A stretch of 64,000 bases of DNA from Schaalia odontolytica (GTDB taxonomy: Bacteria > Actinomycetota > Actinomycetes > Actinomycetales > Actinomycetaceae): NCBI RefSeq assembly GCF_024584435.1, contig NZ_CP102197.1:2108001-2172000 (forward strand), in the 5' to 3' direction. Positions 25,260 through 34,554 of the stretch are shown here, piece after piece (position 1 is the stretch's first letter; each line of letters starts with the position of its first letter). The position numbers and the translations under genes are program-made. Under the pieces are notes generated by a model. That model ran no database searches. It saw only the letters and a list, made by a program, of their open reading frames with translations, and had not been told where the DNA came from.

Positions 25260-27260
25260 TCACTTCGAGGCGGACTCGCGATCCGCCTCGCGCGTGATCT
25301 TGCGGGTGAAACCGTACAGCAGCCACGCCGAACCCGCGAAAAACACGATGCCCGCCACGTTTGCGATCGGGGAGAAACCCTCGCCGATGAAAGGCAACGC
25401 CAGCGGCGAATCCGAACCCGTCGCCCCCGCGATGCCCGCGTAGACGACTCCGAACAGGGACTCGCCCACGATCAGGCCCGTCGCCGCCAGAGTCCCGAAC
25501 CGCTTCGCGCGCTCCGGGTCCGCCTGCTTGGACGCCCACCTGTTGTACAGGAAGCCCGCCAGGCCGCCGATCGGAATCAGGATCGTGAGCGACGCCGGAA
25601 GGTAGATGCCCATGCCGACCGCCAGGGGAGGCAGGGCCAACTTGCCCTTCGACGCGGGACGCAAGGCCTCGTCGATGACGATGACGACAACGCCGATCAC
25701 CGCGCCGATCCCGAGGAGCTTCCAGTCGATGCCCCCACCCAGGACCCCCTTCGCCAGCGACGAAATCAGCGAAGCCTGCGGGGCCGCCAGAGCATCCGGA
25801 CCCGCGCCCGGCGCACCCTGGAATCCGAAGGAGTTCTGCATCAGCTGCAGCACCGGCGGAATGATCAGCGCGCCGAAAACCACGCCGATGACCAGCGCGA
25901 CCTGCTGCTTCCACGGCGTAGCGCCCACCAGCTGACCCGTCTTCAGGTCCTGCAGGTTATCGTTGGCGATCGTGGCGATACAAAACACGATGGCCGACGT
26001 GAACAGCGTGTACGCGATCAGCGCCGTGTTCTCCTCCAGGCTCGCCCCGCGCCCATGAACCGCGAGAACGACGACCGCCGTCACGACGACAACGAGGAGC
26101 CCCACGCCCGACACCGGCGAGTTCGACGAACCGATCAGACCCGCCATGTACCCGCACACGGCCGCGACCAGAAGGCCAGCAAGGAGAATGAAGAGGACGG
26201 ACACGGCGATCAGGAGCGCGGTGTTGTGTTCAATCTGCGTGCCGCGCATGAACCACCACAGCAGGCCAGCAATCGGGATCATCGCGGCCACGATCGAGAC
26301 GATCACCCACGTGCCGGGAATGTCCTGCTCCGTGCGCTCAAGCCCCTGCCCGCTGGTCTTCGCCCTGCGCGAGGCCCGCAGCGACTCGGAAATCCCGCGA
26401 GCGATCGGCCCCATGATCTTCACGAGCGTCCACACGGCCGCGATCGCCATGACGCCCGCGCCGATGAAGCGAACATCGCTCTTGAAGACGGCGGACAGTG
26501 CGTCGGTGAGATCCTCGGCCCCGTCAAGAGCGCCATTAGCGTAGAGAGGAAGCAGGACACCGTAGGACACGAGCATGCCGATGAGCATCGCGACGCCAAC
26601 CGTCATGCCAACCAGGTGCCCCACGCCGATCAGGGCCAGCGACAGCGACGTCGAAATCATCGTCCCCGTCGAACCGATCCTGAATGCCGCGCCCACCTCG
26701 GAGGCGGTGACCTTGAGGTAACCGAGCAACGTCATCGCCGCCGACGCGATCGCGCCCCACGTGATCGCCATCAGACCGCGCTTGTTGTCCTCGCCCGAAT
26801 CCTTCGCATCCCCGACCTTGAGGATCTCAGCGCCGGCCACACCCTCGGGATAGGGCAGATCAGAGCCGGTCACGAGGGCGCGACGCAGCGGAATCGAATA
26901 CATGACGCCCAGCGCGCCACCGACCGCACACACGAACATCGTCTCCCAGTAGGGGAAGCCATTCCACCAGCCCACAATCACCAGGCCCGGCAGAACGAAG
27001 ATGACCGCGGAGAGGGTTCCCGCCGCAGACGCGATCGTCTGGACGATGTTGTTCTCCTGAACGGTGTGATCACTCCAGAAACGCAGAATCGCCATCGAGA
27101 TAACGGCGGCCGGAATGGAGGTCGCGAACGTCAGGCCGACCTTCAGGCCCAAGTACACGTTCGCCGCCGTGAAGACCAGCGTGATAACGCCACCAATGAT
27201 GATGCCGCGCAGGGTGAGTTCTTTGAGTGACGTTTGCTTGGCCGCGTGAGGCGCAGACAC
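25260..27260 (-). CDS. OPT-family oligopeptide/metal-chelate transporter
   Basis: About 666 residues from GTG 27260; an in-frame GTG at 27275 would place the AAAGGA ribosome site inside the gene, so the downstream start is preferred. The protein is mostly hydrophobic with some 14-16 membrane helices. N-terminal family features are TLRGIIIGGVITLVFTAANVYLGLKVG, GTLSAVIFVLPGLV and DLPYPEGVAGAEIL. OPT members import oligopeptides or metal-chelate complexes, proton coupled. No metallophore or peptidase gene adjoins, so the substrate is open. It is a single-gene unit with its own hairpin terminator. Confidence 0.9.
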   Translation of the reverse strand: MSAPHAAKQTSLKELTLRGIIIGGVITLVFTAANVYLGLKVGLTFATSIPAAVISMAILRFWSDHTVQENNIVQTIASAAGTLSAVIFVLPGLVIVGWWNGFPYWETMFVCAVGGALGVMYSIPLRRALVTGSDLPYPEGVAGAEILKVGDAKDSGEDNKRGLMAITWGAIASAAMTLLGYLKVTASEVGAAFRIGSTGTMISTSLSLALIGVGHLVGMTVGVAMLIGMLVSYGVLLPLYANGALDGAEDLTDALSAVFKSDVRFIGAGVMAIAAVWTLVKIMGPIARGISESLRASRRAKTSGQGLERTEQDIPGTWVIVSIVAAMIPIAGLLWWFMRGTQIEHNTALLIAVSVLFILLAGLLVAAVCGYMAGLIGSSNSPVSGVGLLVVVVTAVVVLAVHGRGASLEENTALIAYTLFTSAIVFCIATIANDNLQDLKTGQLVGATPWKQQVALVIGVVFGALIIPPVLQLMQNSFGFQGAPGAGPDALAAPQASLISSLAKGVLGGGIDWKLLGIGAVIGVVVIVIDEALRPASKGKLALPPLAVGMGIYLPASLTILIPIGGLAGFLYNRWASKQADPERAKRFGTLAATGLIVGESLFGVVYAGIAGATGSDSPLALPFIGEGFSPIANVAGIVFFAGSAWLLYGFTRKITREADRESASK

Positions 27261-27895
27261 GACATGTCCTTTCACTGCATTGAGTACGTTCCCTGACAGG
27301 GTAGTCCATCACCTGCGTGACGCGAGGGTTCAAGGGAGAAACCTTGCCTCGCCGTCGCCCCGGTGTGCGGGGGTCACGTCGTGAGTGGCCCCGCGAGCTG
27401 GCCGAGGCGACCCCGCGAGCTGGCCGAGTTTGCCGTGCCCCTGTGCGCGGGGGCGACGTGCCGTGATCCGGGGTGCGGGGCGCAAGCTCCGCGGCCGTGC
27501 TCCTGCGCGCGGGGGCGACGTTCAATCACCGGCAGGCCCCGTGACGCCTGTCAGGCTGTGCTCCTGCGCGGAGGCCACGTGGGCCTGACCGGTGTCATCC
27601 TCGATGCGCCTGTACCTTGCCCCTGCGCGCGGAGTTTTCGTGGTGAGTGGCCCCGCGAGCTGGCCCGGTCCGCCGTCCTGCGGCGCGCCACGTCCACCTG
27701 CGTCGAGCGGGAGTCCGGATGGGGGAGCGGGGGTGCTCGGGGGCGGCGGACATGGGGTATCCCGACCGTCGCTGGTGAGCGGGAAGCGTGGGTGTTTGAC
27801 CGTGGCTGGAGGGGGCGCTCGAATGTGGCTCTGCTCCCAGCGTGCGTGGCCGATTTGCGTTCCCAGGGGGTGGCTGTAGTAGAGTAGACGGGTAA
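27261..27895. other. GC-rich intergenic region with short repeats
   Basis: 635 bases between the OPT gene and tRNA-Ser. A 23-bp stretch starting GTGAGTGGCCCCGCGAGC is present at 27381-27403 and 27643-27665. CTCCTGCGCGCGGGGGCGACG-like segments and GCGAGCTGGCC motifs also recur. Open frames here are byproducts of high GC, so I see no gene. Confidence 0.65.
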
Positions 27896-27985
27896 GGTAG
27901 CGTGTCCGAGCGGCCGAAGGTGCAGCACTCGAAATGCTGTGTGGTGTCACAGCCACCCTGGGTTCAAATCCCAGCGCTACCGCCA
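27896..27985 (+). tRNA. tRNA-Ser (anticodon CGA)
   Basis: Class II tRNA. Acceptor GGTAGCG pairs with CGCTACC (27975-27981), discriminator G, and CCA is encoded. The anticodon stem CAGCA/TGCTG holds loop CTCGAAA, giving CGA, which reads UCG. A long variable arm and GGTTCAAATCC T loop are present. Confidence 0.97.
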
Positions 27986-27988
27986 CTG

Positions 27989-28017
27989 ACCGCCCGACCC
28001 CGATGGGGTCGGGCGGT
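27989..28017 (+). terminator. Terminator after tRNA-Ser
   Basis: Thirteen-base arms ACCGCCCGACCCC and its exact complement around GAT, followed by CTTGTTGT. It starts three bases after the tRNA. Confidence 0.85.
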
Positions 28018-28080
28018 CTTGTTGTGTTGCCCGCGGATGCCCGGGGCTTCGCGTGAGTAGAAGAGAACCAGGGGCGCGTG

Positions 28081-28590
28081 TGTGAAACCTGGGCCGCCCC
28101 TGTGTGGGTTGTTGTGGGCGTGCGTGAAACCCGGGCCTCCCGTGCCTGTTCCATGGCGCCTGATATGGGGAGTTTTGGCGAAGCAGGGGTGGCCTGGGTT
28201 TCAGCGGGGGCGTGCGGGGTGTGAAGCAGGGGTGGTTTGGGTTTCAGTGGGGGCGAGTGTGTGAAACCTGGGCCGCCCCTGTGTGGGTTGTTGTGGGCGT
28301 GTGTGAAACCTGGGCCTCCCGTGCCTGTTTCATGGCGCCTGAGATGGGGAGTTTTGGCGAAGCGGGGGTGGTCTGGGTTTCAGCGGGGGCGTGGGTGTGA
28401 AACCGGAGGCGCCCGTGCCTTCCGAAGTTGCCCTTCAGGCGGCGCGTGCCCTGCAGCGGGGGTGGTCTGGGTTTCAGTGGGGTGCGTGTGTGAAACCTGG
28501 GCCTCCCGTGCCTGTTCCATGGGGCCTGAGATGGGGAGTTTTGGCGAAGCGGGGGTGGTCTGGGTTTCAGCGGGGGTCCCCCGCCCCCGT
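28081..28590. repeat. Array of 79-bp palindrome-ended units
   Basis: Units run 28125-28203, 28304-28382, 28398-28476 and 28491-28569, each exactly 79 bp. Each begins TGAAACC and ends GGTTTCA, with inverted arms about 13-17 bp long (TGAAACCCGGGCC against GGCCTGGGTTTCA). Start spacing is 179, 94 and 93, so the array is about 93-bp units with one damaged unit near 28210-28246. The third unit has a different interior. Shared interior: CATGG, GGGGAGTTTTGGCGAAGC. Two extra left arms occur at 28083 and 28263. No credible gene lies in 27986-28750. Confidence 0.85.
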
Positions 28591-28706
28591 CCCGGCACTT
28601 GCCCGCCCGCCCCCGCACCCCGGGGCAAGCCCCCCGCACCCCGGGGCAAGCCCCTCGCGCCCCGCCGCCCGTGACATCGGGCTGACCCGCCATGCCGCGC
28701 GCACGC

Positions 28707-28737
28707 AAAAGGGGCGGGACCTCGACGGTCCCGCCCC
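28707..28737 (-). terminator. Terminator of the superoxide dismutase gene
   Basis: Eleven-base arms GGGGCGGGACC (28711-28721) and GGTCCCGCCCC (28727-28737) flank TCGAC. AAAA at 28707-28710 becomes a T run on the minus strand, where the gene ends at 28751. Confidence 0.9.
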
Positions 28738-28750
28738 TTCGATCAAGCGA

Positions 28751-29434
28751 TCAGTTCTTCCACCAACCCTTGACGGTCTCGAGAGCCTGCGAACCCAGGT
28801 CCGTCAGGCCCGCGTAAGCGTTCACCAGGCCGGAAGACAGGCGAGCGCCGTGGAAGCGAGATGCAACGTTCTCCCAGTTGACCAGGTTCCACCAGGCCTT
28901 GACGTAGTCGGCCTTGACGTTGAGGTAGTCCAGGTAGAACGCGTGCTCCCACATGTCAATCATGAGCAGCGGGACGGTCGCCACTGGGATGTTGCCCTGC
29001 TGGTCGGTCAGCTGGAAGGTCACCAGGCGCTTGGAAATCGTGTCCCATGCGAGCACTGCCCAGCCGGAACCCTGCAACCCCAGGGCGGCGGCTGCGAACT
29101 GTGCCTGGAAGGACTCGAAGGAACCGAAGAACTCGCTGATAGCGGCGGCGAGCTCACCCTCGGGACGGGACGCGCCGTCGCCGGTCATGTTCGTCCAAAA
29201 GATCGAGTGGTTCGTGTGGCCACCCAGGTTGAAGGACAGGTTCTTCTCCCACAGGTTGATGGCGGCAAAATCGCCAGCCTCGCGCGCCGCGGCCAGCTTG
29301 TCCAGCGCCGCGTTCGCGCCGGCCACGTAGGCGGCGTGGTGCTTGTCGTGGTGCAGCTCCATGATGCGCCCGGAAATGTGGGGCTCAAGAGCGGAGTAGT
29401 CGTAGGGCAGATCCGGCAGGGTGTAGGCGGTCAT
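28751..29434 (-). CDS. sodA: Manganese/iron superoxide dismutase
   Basis: 227 residues from ATG 29434. Metal ligands are visible: His in [12 protein letters not shown], His in [10 protein letters not shown], and the [11 protein letters not shown] signature giving Asp and His. It converts superoxide to oxygen and peroxide in the cytoplasm; no signal peptide is seen. The GGxTNHS and QGNIP segments are of the Mn/Fe class, and metal preference cannot be decided by eye. It is a single gene with a strong terminator. A partly palindromic CCTAGGGTAGTACTTAGG stretch lies about 40-60 bases upstream and might bind a metal-dependent regulator; that is weak. Confidence 0.96.
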   Translation of the reverse strand: MTAYTLPDLPYDYSALEPHISGRIMELHHDKHHAAYVAGANAALDKLAAAREAGDFAAINLWEKNLSFNLGGHTNHSIFWTNMTGDGASRPEGELAAAISEFFGSFESFQAQFAAAALGLQGSGWAVLAWDTISKRLVTFQLTDQQGNIPVATVPLLMIDMWEHAFYLDYLNVKADYVKAWWNLVNWENVASRFHGARLSSGLVNAYAGLTDLGSQALETVKGWWKN

Positions 29435-29658
29435 GATGCTCCTTCAGTGGGTCGTCAGCGAATGTCTGCTACTCCCTAGGGTAGTACTTAGGTCCCGTGT
29501 TGCGAAGAGGTTGGCGACAACCTCCCGCGTGAGAGTACTCATGGACGAGGTCGGCAACCCCGCGCATGGACGAGGCCGAGGGGCACCCGCACCGTCGGAA
29601 TCACCCGCGCCGGCAACCCCGCGCATGGCCACGCCGAGGACCACCCGCGCCTCCGGAA

Positions 29659-30636
29659 TCACCCCTGTGCGTGCCGACCTCGCATGGCGCTCACGGCCGC
29701 GGCCACGCCAACGACGAGCCACGCGAGAACGGCGCCCAGGGCGAGGCCGAACACGCCGGACAACGCGGTTTCCACCACCCACGACGTCGCCGCGCCCAGA
29801 GGCGAAACCGCGTGGACCGCACCCTCCAACAGGTGGTGGAACACGGAAAGCCCGACCTGGGAGAGGTTCTCGATGACCAGGTGACCGCCGACCCACAGCA
29901 TGGCGACCGTGCCGACGATCCCGATGACGTTGAAAACATGCGGCATGACGCGCACGATCGAACGCCCGACGTTGTCCACCGGGCCGGGACGATTATCCGC
30001 CGGTTCCAGGGCCCCGCGCGCCAGCTTGACACCGAAATCATCGGCCTTCACCAGCAGAGCAACCAGGCCGTAGACGAAGAACGTCATGAAGAAGGCTACC
30101 CCGATCAGCACCGCGACGCGCCGCACGCCCGACTCTCCCGCCAGCCTCGCCATCGACACCAGCATGATCTCCGCGCTGAGGATCAGGTCCGTGCGCGTCG
30201 CCGAGGCCACGATCTGCTTTTCCGCATCCTCCGCTCTCGCGGTCTCCTCATCGTCGTGGTCCCCGTGATGGGAAGGCAGCCACCCGAGCTTCTCCAGGAC
30301 CTTCTCCCCGCCCTCGAAGCACAGGTACGCGCCGCCCGCGACCAGGAGGACGGGCAGGACCTGGGGAGCGAGCCAGGTCAGGGCCAGCGCGACGGGCAGA
30401 ATGATGACGAGCTTGTTGATGAGGGAACCGCGCGCGATCTTCGCGATGATCGGCAGCTCGCGAGCCGGACTGAGCCCCGACACGTACTGCGGGGTGACGG
30501 CCGTGTCGTCAATGACGACGCCGACTGCCTTCGAGGAAGCCTTCACCGCGCTCGAGGCGACATCGTCGATGGATGAGGCCGTGGCCTTCGCGAGGGTTGC
30601 GATATCGTCGAGCAGGGCGACAAGTCCTCCGGACAT
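29659..30636 (-). CDS. DUF808-family membrane protein
   Basis: 325 residues from ATG 30636, preceded by GGAGGAAAG. The frame extends upstream but that part is the mirror of the divergent gene. The start SGGLVALLDDIATLAKATASSIDD is characteristic of DUF808 (YedI-like). It is followed by IIAKIARGSLINK and some seven hydrophobic segments, with a histidine/acid-rich loop (SHHGDHDDEETARAE). Function in the family is unknown; a stress or membrane-homeostasis role has been suggested only loosely. Start codon is 80 bases from the divergent methyltransferase gene, so a shared promoter region is likely. Confidence 0.87.
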   Translation of the reverse strand: MSGGLVALLDDIATLAKATASSIDDVASSAVKASSKAVGVVIDDTAVTPQYVSGLSPARELPIIAKIARGSLINKLVIILPVALALTWLAPQVLPVLLVAGGAYLCFEGGEKVLEKLGWLPSHHGDHDDEETARAEDAEKQIVASATRTDLILSAEIMLVSMARLAGESGVRRVAVLIGVAFFMTFFVYGLVALLVKADDFGVKLARGALEPADNRPGPVDNVGRSIVRVMPHVFNVIGIVGTVAMLWVGGHLVIENLSQVGLSVFHHLLEGAVHAVSPLGAATSWVVETALSGVFGLALGAVLAWLVVGVAAAVSAMRGRHAQG

Positions 30637-30715
30637 GAGCTTTCCTCCTATGGGCCTCGCGTGGGGCGCCTCGTTGGGTACCCGCGCATTGTACGCGCGG
30701 GGATACGCTTGAGTC

Positions 30716-32386
30716 ATGACGACCTCCGTACCCGTCCCCGCCCTCGACCGCGACCTGATCGGCAAGCTTCGCGCCGACGCGATCGCCTCCCGCTGGAGCG
30801 TTGAGCACCTGCAGACCGTGCTCAGTGCGGCGGCGCTGGACGCGCTCATGCGCGACTCCCGCCTGCCCGCCCTCGTCGAACTCGCCGAGCAGGAAGACCC
30901 CGCGGCGACCCTCACGCGCTTCTTCATCCTCGGTGTGCCCGCGCGCGCCTCCGCCCTCGACCAGGCCCTGCCCTCCCTCGGCGCCCTGGGCCTGGAGGCC
31001 CTCGGCCTGGCCGCCGCCATTGACGAGGCCGACGCCATCCTGGCTCTTCCCCGGTTGTGCGCCAAGCGCGTGGGAGCGCAGGAGGCCACGGCCAGGCCCG
31101 CCACCACCGTTCCGGCCATGACCGACCCCAGCGGCGAGGCCCCCGGCAGCGTCGAGGCGTCCGACCCGTGGATGCGCGCCCTCTTCGACCTGCGCCCGCA
31201 CGCCGCCACGACGCCGGATGGGGACCACGAGTGGTGGGTGGCCTCGGACCTGTCGGAGGTGCAGACCGGCAAGCCGCTGTGCGACGACCACGTGCTCGGA
31301 ATCGGCGGGGCGACGCTGACGCTGCTGGAGATGACGGTGCGCGAGAGCGTCGAATCGGCGCTGGACGTTGGCTGCGGCTGCGGCATCCAGGCCCTGTACC
31401 TCGCGACTCACGCGAACCGCGTCGTCGCGACCGACCTGTCGGCGCGGGCGTGCGCGCTCACCCAGTTCAACGCGGCCCTCAACGAGGCCACCATCGACGT
31501 GCGCGAGGGCTCCCTCTTCGAACCCGTCGAGGGCGAAACCTTCGACCTGATCGTCACGAACCCGCCGTTCGTGATCACGCCGGACTCGGTGCGCGGCGCC
31601 GCGGGGCTGTTCGAATACCGCGACGGGGGCATGGACCGCGACAACCTCGTGCGCGCGGTCCTGCGCGAGGCGCCGGCCTGCATGGCGCGGGGCGGCACCC
31701 TGCAGATGCTCGCCAATTGGGAGATTCCGGGCGATCGTGACCCGGACACGCAGTGGTCCGGTCGCGTCGACGAGTGGCTCGAGGGGCTACCGGTCGACGC
31801 CTGGATCGTCCAGCGCGACGTGCTGGACCCGGCCAGATACGTCGACATGTGGATCCGCGACTCGGGCGGTCAACTCATGGATCGCGCCGACTACGAGCGG
31901 GCCTTCACCTCGTGGCTGGCCGATTTCCGTCGCGCGGGCACGGGAGCGATCGGCATGGGGTTCGTCGCGCTTCGTCGGCTCGACGAGGCCGAGGCCGCCT
32001 CGGGGGGCAGGCGAGCCTACGACCTGTCGCTTGACGGGCGCGTGCCCCGCGGGGCCGACGTGAGCTGGGCGCTGGCCTCCCTGCGCGCCCCGCAGCTGTG
32101 GGACAGCGCGCTCACGCGCGCGTCCGACGTGCGCGAGGAGCGCCACTACGTGCCGGGAAGCCCCGATCCGGAGCTGCTGATCCTCCACCAGGGCGCGGGA
32201 CTGGGCCGTTCCGTGCCCGTCTCCTCGGCCGTGTCCGCCGTCGTTGGAGCCTCCGACGGGGAACTCACGGTCGGCCAGATCGTGGCGGCCGTCGCGACGC
32301 TGACCGGCGCTCAGGAGCAGCAGGTGCGCGAGGAGGTTGAGGCGCCCCTGCGCGACCTGATCCGCTGGGGATTCCTGACGTTCTGA
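30716..32386 (+). CDS. SAM-dependent methyltransferase with NPPF motif
   Basis: 556 residues. Residues 1-150 are a helical domain without a clear name. The catalytic core has motif I DVGCGCGIQALYLA, ATDLSARA as the acidic end of strand 2, and IVTNPPFVIT, the NPPF motif of enzymes that methylate planar amine or amide nitrogens such as PrmC or RsmC. The C-terminal 180 residues contain GFVALRR and a winged-helix-like end. Such three-part proteins occur in Actinobacteria; the substrate (rRNA, tRNA or protein glutamine) is undetermined. It is divergent from the DUF808 gene and convergent with the ABC-F gene. Confidence 0.85.
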   Translation: MTTSVPVPALDRDLIGKLRADAIASRWSVEHLQTVLSAAALDALMRDSRLPALVELAEQEDPAATLTRFFILGVPARASALDQALPSLGALGLEALGLAAAIDEADAILALPRLCAKRVGAQEATARPATTVPAMTDPSGEAPGSVEASDPWMRALFDLRPHAATTPDGDHEWWVASDLSEVQTGKPLCDDHVLGIGGATLTLLEMTVRESVESALDVGCGCGIQALYLATHANRVVATDLSARACALTQFNAALNEATIDVREGSLFEPVEGETFDLIVTNPPFVITPDSVRGAAGLFEYRDGGMDRDNLVRAVLREAPACMARGGTLQMLANWEIPGDRDPDTQWSGRVDEWLEGLPVDAWIVQRDVLDPARYVDMWIRDSGGQLMDRADYERAFTSWLADFRRAGTGAIGMGFVALRRLDEAEAASGGRRAYDLSLDGRVPRGADVSWALASLRAPQLWDSALTRASDVREERHYVPGSPDPELLILHQGAGLGRSVPVSSAVSAVVGASDGELTVGQIVAAVATLTGAQEQQVREEVEAPLRDLIRWGFLTF

Positions 32387-32438
32387 GCAGCCGCACCCGT
32401 GCTACCCCGTCGGCTTGCCCGCGAGGCGGCGGACGCCC

Positions 32439-34154
32439 TCACTGCCCTCGCGTCCCCTCCAACTGGTGGATGCGGCCCCACCATCGGGTGATCAGCCACT
32501 CGTCGTGAGTGGAGATAACCAGGGTTCCCTCCCACTCGCGCATTGACTCTTCGAGGGACTCCAGGGCGTCCAGGTCCAGGTAGTTGGTGGGCTCGTCGAT
32601 CACGAGGACATGGGGGTTGGCGCGCGCCGCCCACGCCAGCTGCGCCCTGCGCTGGTTTCCCGCGGAGAGCTCGCCGAGCGGCCTCCTCCACGCCGCCGGG
32701 GGGACGAATCCCCTTCCTGCCTCCCCGATGCCCAGGTGCCACGCGTCCTCGGGGATCAGGGGGTCGCCGGGCCGGGGGAGCACCTGGGGCACGAAAACGA
32801 CCCCGGGGGCGGCGTCGATGCTTCCGTGCGCCCCGCCGGGGGCCCCGCGTGCGATCCACTCCAGCAGGGTGGTCTTGCCCGACCCGTTGGGACCCGCGAC
32901 GAGGAGATGCTCGCCGTAGCGCGCCTCGAAGGAGGTCGGCGCGAGACGTCCCTCCACCGACGCGCCGCGGACGGACAACGCGATGCCCGTTGCGCCTGGG
33001 TGTGAAGGTGTCCCACCCGTGGTGGTCCAGCTGGCGTGGGGGAAGGAGAACGCCAACTCGTCGTAGCGGGGCTTGGGGACTTCGCGGGCCGCGAGGACCG
33101 TCAGCCTCCGGGAGTCGTCGTTGATGCGCCGCGTCGAGGTGGCCTGGGCGCGGTCGGCGTAGTACTTTTGCGCCATCCTCGTCTCCGTGCGGGGCTTGAA
33201 GCGCGCATGCCCCACCACCGCCGAATCCCGCTGGTGGGCAGCGAGTCGACGTTTCATTGCCTGCTGCTCCGCGTAGATGGCGACGTGCCGCGAGCGTGCG
33301 GCGGCCTTGTCGCGCAGGTAGTCCGAGTAGGATCCGCCCACCCTGTACGCCCCGAAGCCCGCGGGCTCTCCCTCGGAGATCGCCAGCGCCCGCCACGGCG
33401 TCGGATCCAGGTCGAGCAGCGCCGTCGCCGTGCGCTCAATGAAGGCCCGGTCGTGGCTGGTCATGAGCACCGGCCCCTGCCAGTCATCGATCGTGCGCGC
33501 CAGGTGCTCGCGCCCGTCAGCGTCCAGGTGGTTCGTCGGTTCGTCCAGGACGAGCGCCTCCGGTCGATCGACGAGGATGAGGGCCAGGCGCAGGCGGGCG
33601 CGCTGCCCCGGGGAGAGGGATGCGAGGGGTCGGGAGCGGTCGAGGCCTCCCAGGGCGAGGGCCTCCAGGGTCTGTTCGAGGCGCGTGTCGATGGTCCACG
33701 CGTCCCGCGCGATCATCGCCGCTAGGACGCGGTCGTACTCCGCTTCGTCGCGCGGAGAGGGGCCCTGGGCGAGGCGCTCGGTGAGGAAGTCGAAGCGCGC
33801 CGCCAGCCCACGGGTGCCCGACGTGGCGGCATCGATGAGGTGTGCGACGGTGCGGGCCTCCCCGTCGCCCGCGAGAGGAGAGCGAGACGTCAGAGGGGTT
33901 CCCGGTGCTGGCCGCGTGGTTGCGGAACGATGAATTGGGAGGGCTAGCTGGGTCGCGGGGAGCGTCGGGCTGGCGATCGTTCCGGAGTCCGGCTGGAGTC
34001 GGCCCGCCGCGAGGACCAGCAGCGTTGACTTGCCGATCCCGTTCGGGCCGACGACGACGAGCCGGTCGGCGGGCCCACACGTGAAGGAGACGTTGTCGAG
34101 AACGGGCGTAGCGCCGTAGGAAAAAGAGACGTGGGAAAAGACAATCGTGGACAT
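32439..34154 (-). CDS. ABC-F type ATP-binding protein
   Basis: 571 residues from ATG 34154; the frame continues upstream but MSTIVFSHVSFSYG is the typical ABC-F beginning. Two nucleotide-binding domains: GPNGIGKST, LSPGQRARLRLAL and LVLDEPTNHLD in the first; GPNGSGKTT, LSAGNQRRAQLAW and LVIDEPTNYLD in the second. The second signature is LSAGN instead of LSGGQ. No membrane segment. ABC-F proteins act on the ribosome, either in translation (EttA-like) or by displacing antibiotics. The basic interdomain helix (MKRRLAAHQRDSAVVGHARFK) is present. I cannot assign a drug class. Confidence 0.9.
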   Translation of the reverse strand: MSTIVFSHVSFSYGATPVLDNVSFTCGPADRLVVVGPNGIGKSTLLVLAAGRLQPDSGTIASPTLPATQLALPIHRSATTRPAPGTPLTSRSPLAGDGEARTVAHLIDAATSGTRGLAARFDFLTERLAQGPSPRDEAEYDRVLAAMIARDAWTIDTRLEQTLEALALGGLDRSRPLASLSPGQRARLRLALILVDRPEALVLDEPTNHLDADGREHLARTIDDWQGPVLMTSHDRAFIERTATALLDLDPTPWRALAISEGEPAGFGAYRVGGSYSDYLRDKAAARSRHVAIYAEQQAMKRRLAAHQRDSAVVGHARFKPRTETRMAQKYYADRAQATSTRRINDDSRRLTVLAAREVPKPRYDELAFSFPHASWTTTGGTPSHPGATGIALSVRGASVEGRLAPTSFEARYGEHLLVAGPNGSGKTTLLEWIARGAPGGAHGSIDAAPGVVFVPQVLPRPGDPLIPEDAWHLGIGEAGRGFVPPAAWRRPLGELSAGNQRRAQLAWAARANPHVLVIDEPTNYLDLDALESLEESMREWEGTLVISTHDEWLITRWWGRIHQLEGTRGQ

Positions 34155-34554
34155 GGCGCACCTGGGGAAGGAGGGACGAGGTCGGGGCGTCGTGTCAGGA
34201 GTCCATGGGCCCATTGTACCGGGAACGGCTCATTCGTGGGGCGGAGTCCGTCGGGAGGCCGCGAAGCCGCCGCCTCCCGGGGAGTCGTCATGGGCGTTTG
34301 CACTGGGAAGGGCGGGGAGGAGGCTCAAGCCTCCTCCCCGCCCCGTGAACATCAGTGAACTACTTCCACATGACTCCTTCGTCTGGTTGGGCGAGTGCTC
34401 CTGCGTTATCACCGCGCTGTTGGTGGCGTTACCTGGCTCCTTCGGTGGTCTGTGCGGGATTCCCGCCTCCCTTTTGTCTGACAACAGTTACTGTAGGATG
34501 CCAACCTTGGGGAATGGGCGAAGGAAGCCTGGAGAATCCTGGGATTTCGAGCCT
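34155..34554. other. Intergenic region upstream of the ABC-F gene
   Basis: 400 bases containing the hairpin at 34310-34343 and presumably the ABC-F promoter. ABC-F genes for drug resistance often have attenuators here, but I see no leader peptide that I would support. Confidence 0.5.
34310..34343 (-). terminator. Long GC hairpin between DsrE-like and ABC-F genes
   Basis: Arms GGGCGGGGAGGAGGCT (34310-34325) and its exact complement (34328-34343) with a tight loop. It probably ends the DsrE-like transcript coming from the right; no strong T run. Confidence 0.6.

Noticed and set aside
24942-27230. 762-residue Arg/His-rich open frame on the plus strand
   Set aside because: Antisense to the OPT transporter, which has coherent membrane helices and family motifs.
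27363-27887. Possible Cys/Arg/Pro-rich protein before tRNA-Ser
   Set aside because: Lies in repeat-bearing GC-rich DNA, no ribosome site, no family pattern, and several overlapping frames are equally open.
28081-28590. CRISPR array
   Set aside because: The units are 79 bp with inverted ends and similar interiors. There are no short constant repeats separated by unique spacers, and no cas genes are present.
29443-29500. Iron- or manganese-regulator box upstream of sodA
   Set aside because: CCTAGGGTAGTACTTAGG is only loosely palindromic and does not match the DtxR/IdeR consensus well enough to list as a feature.
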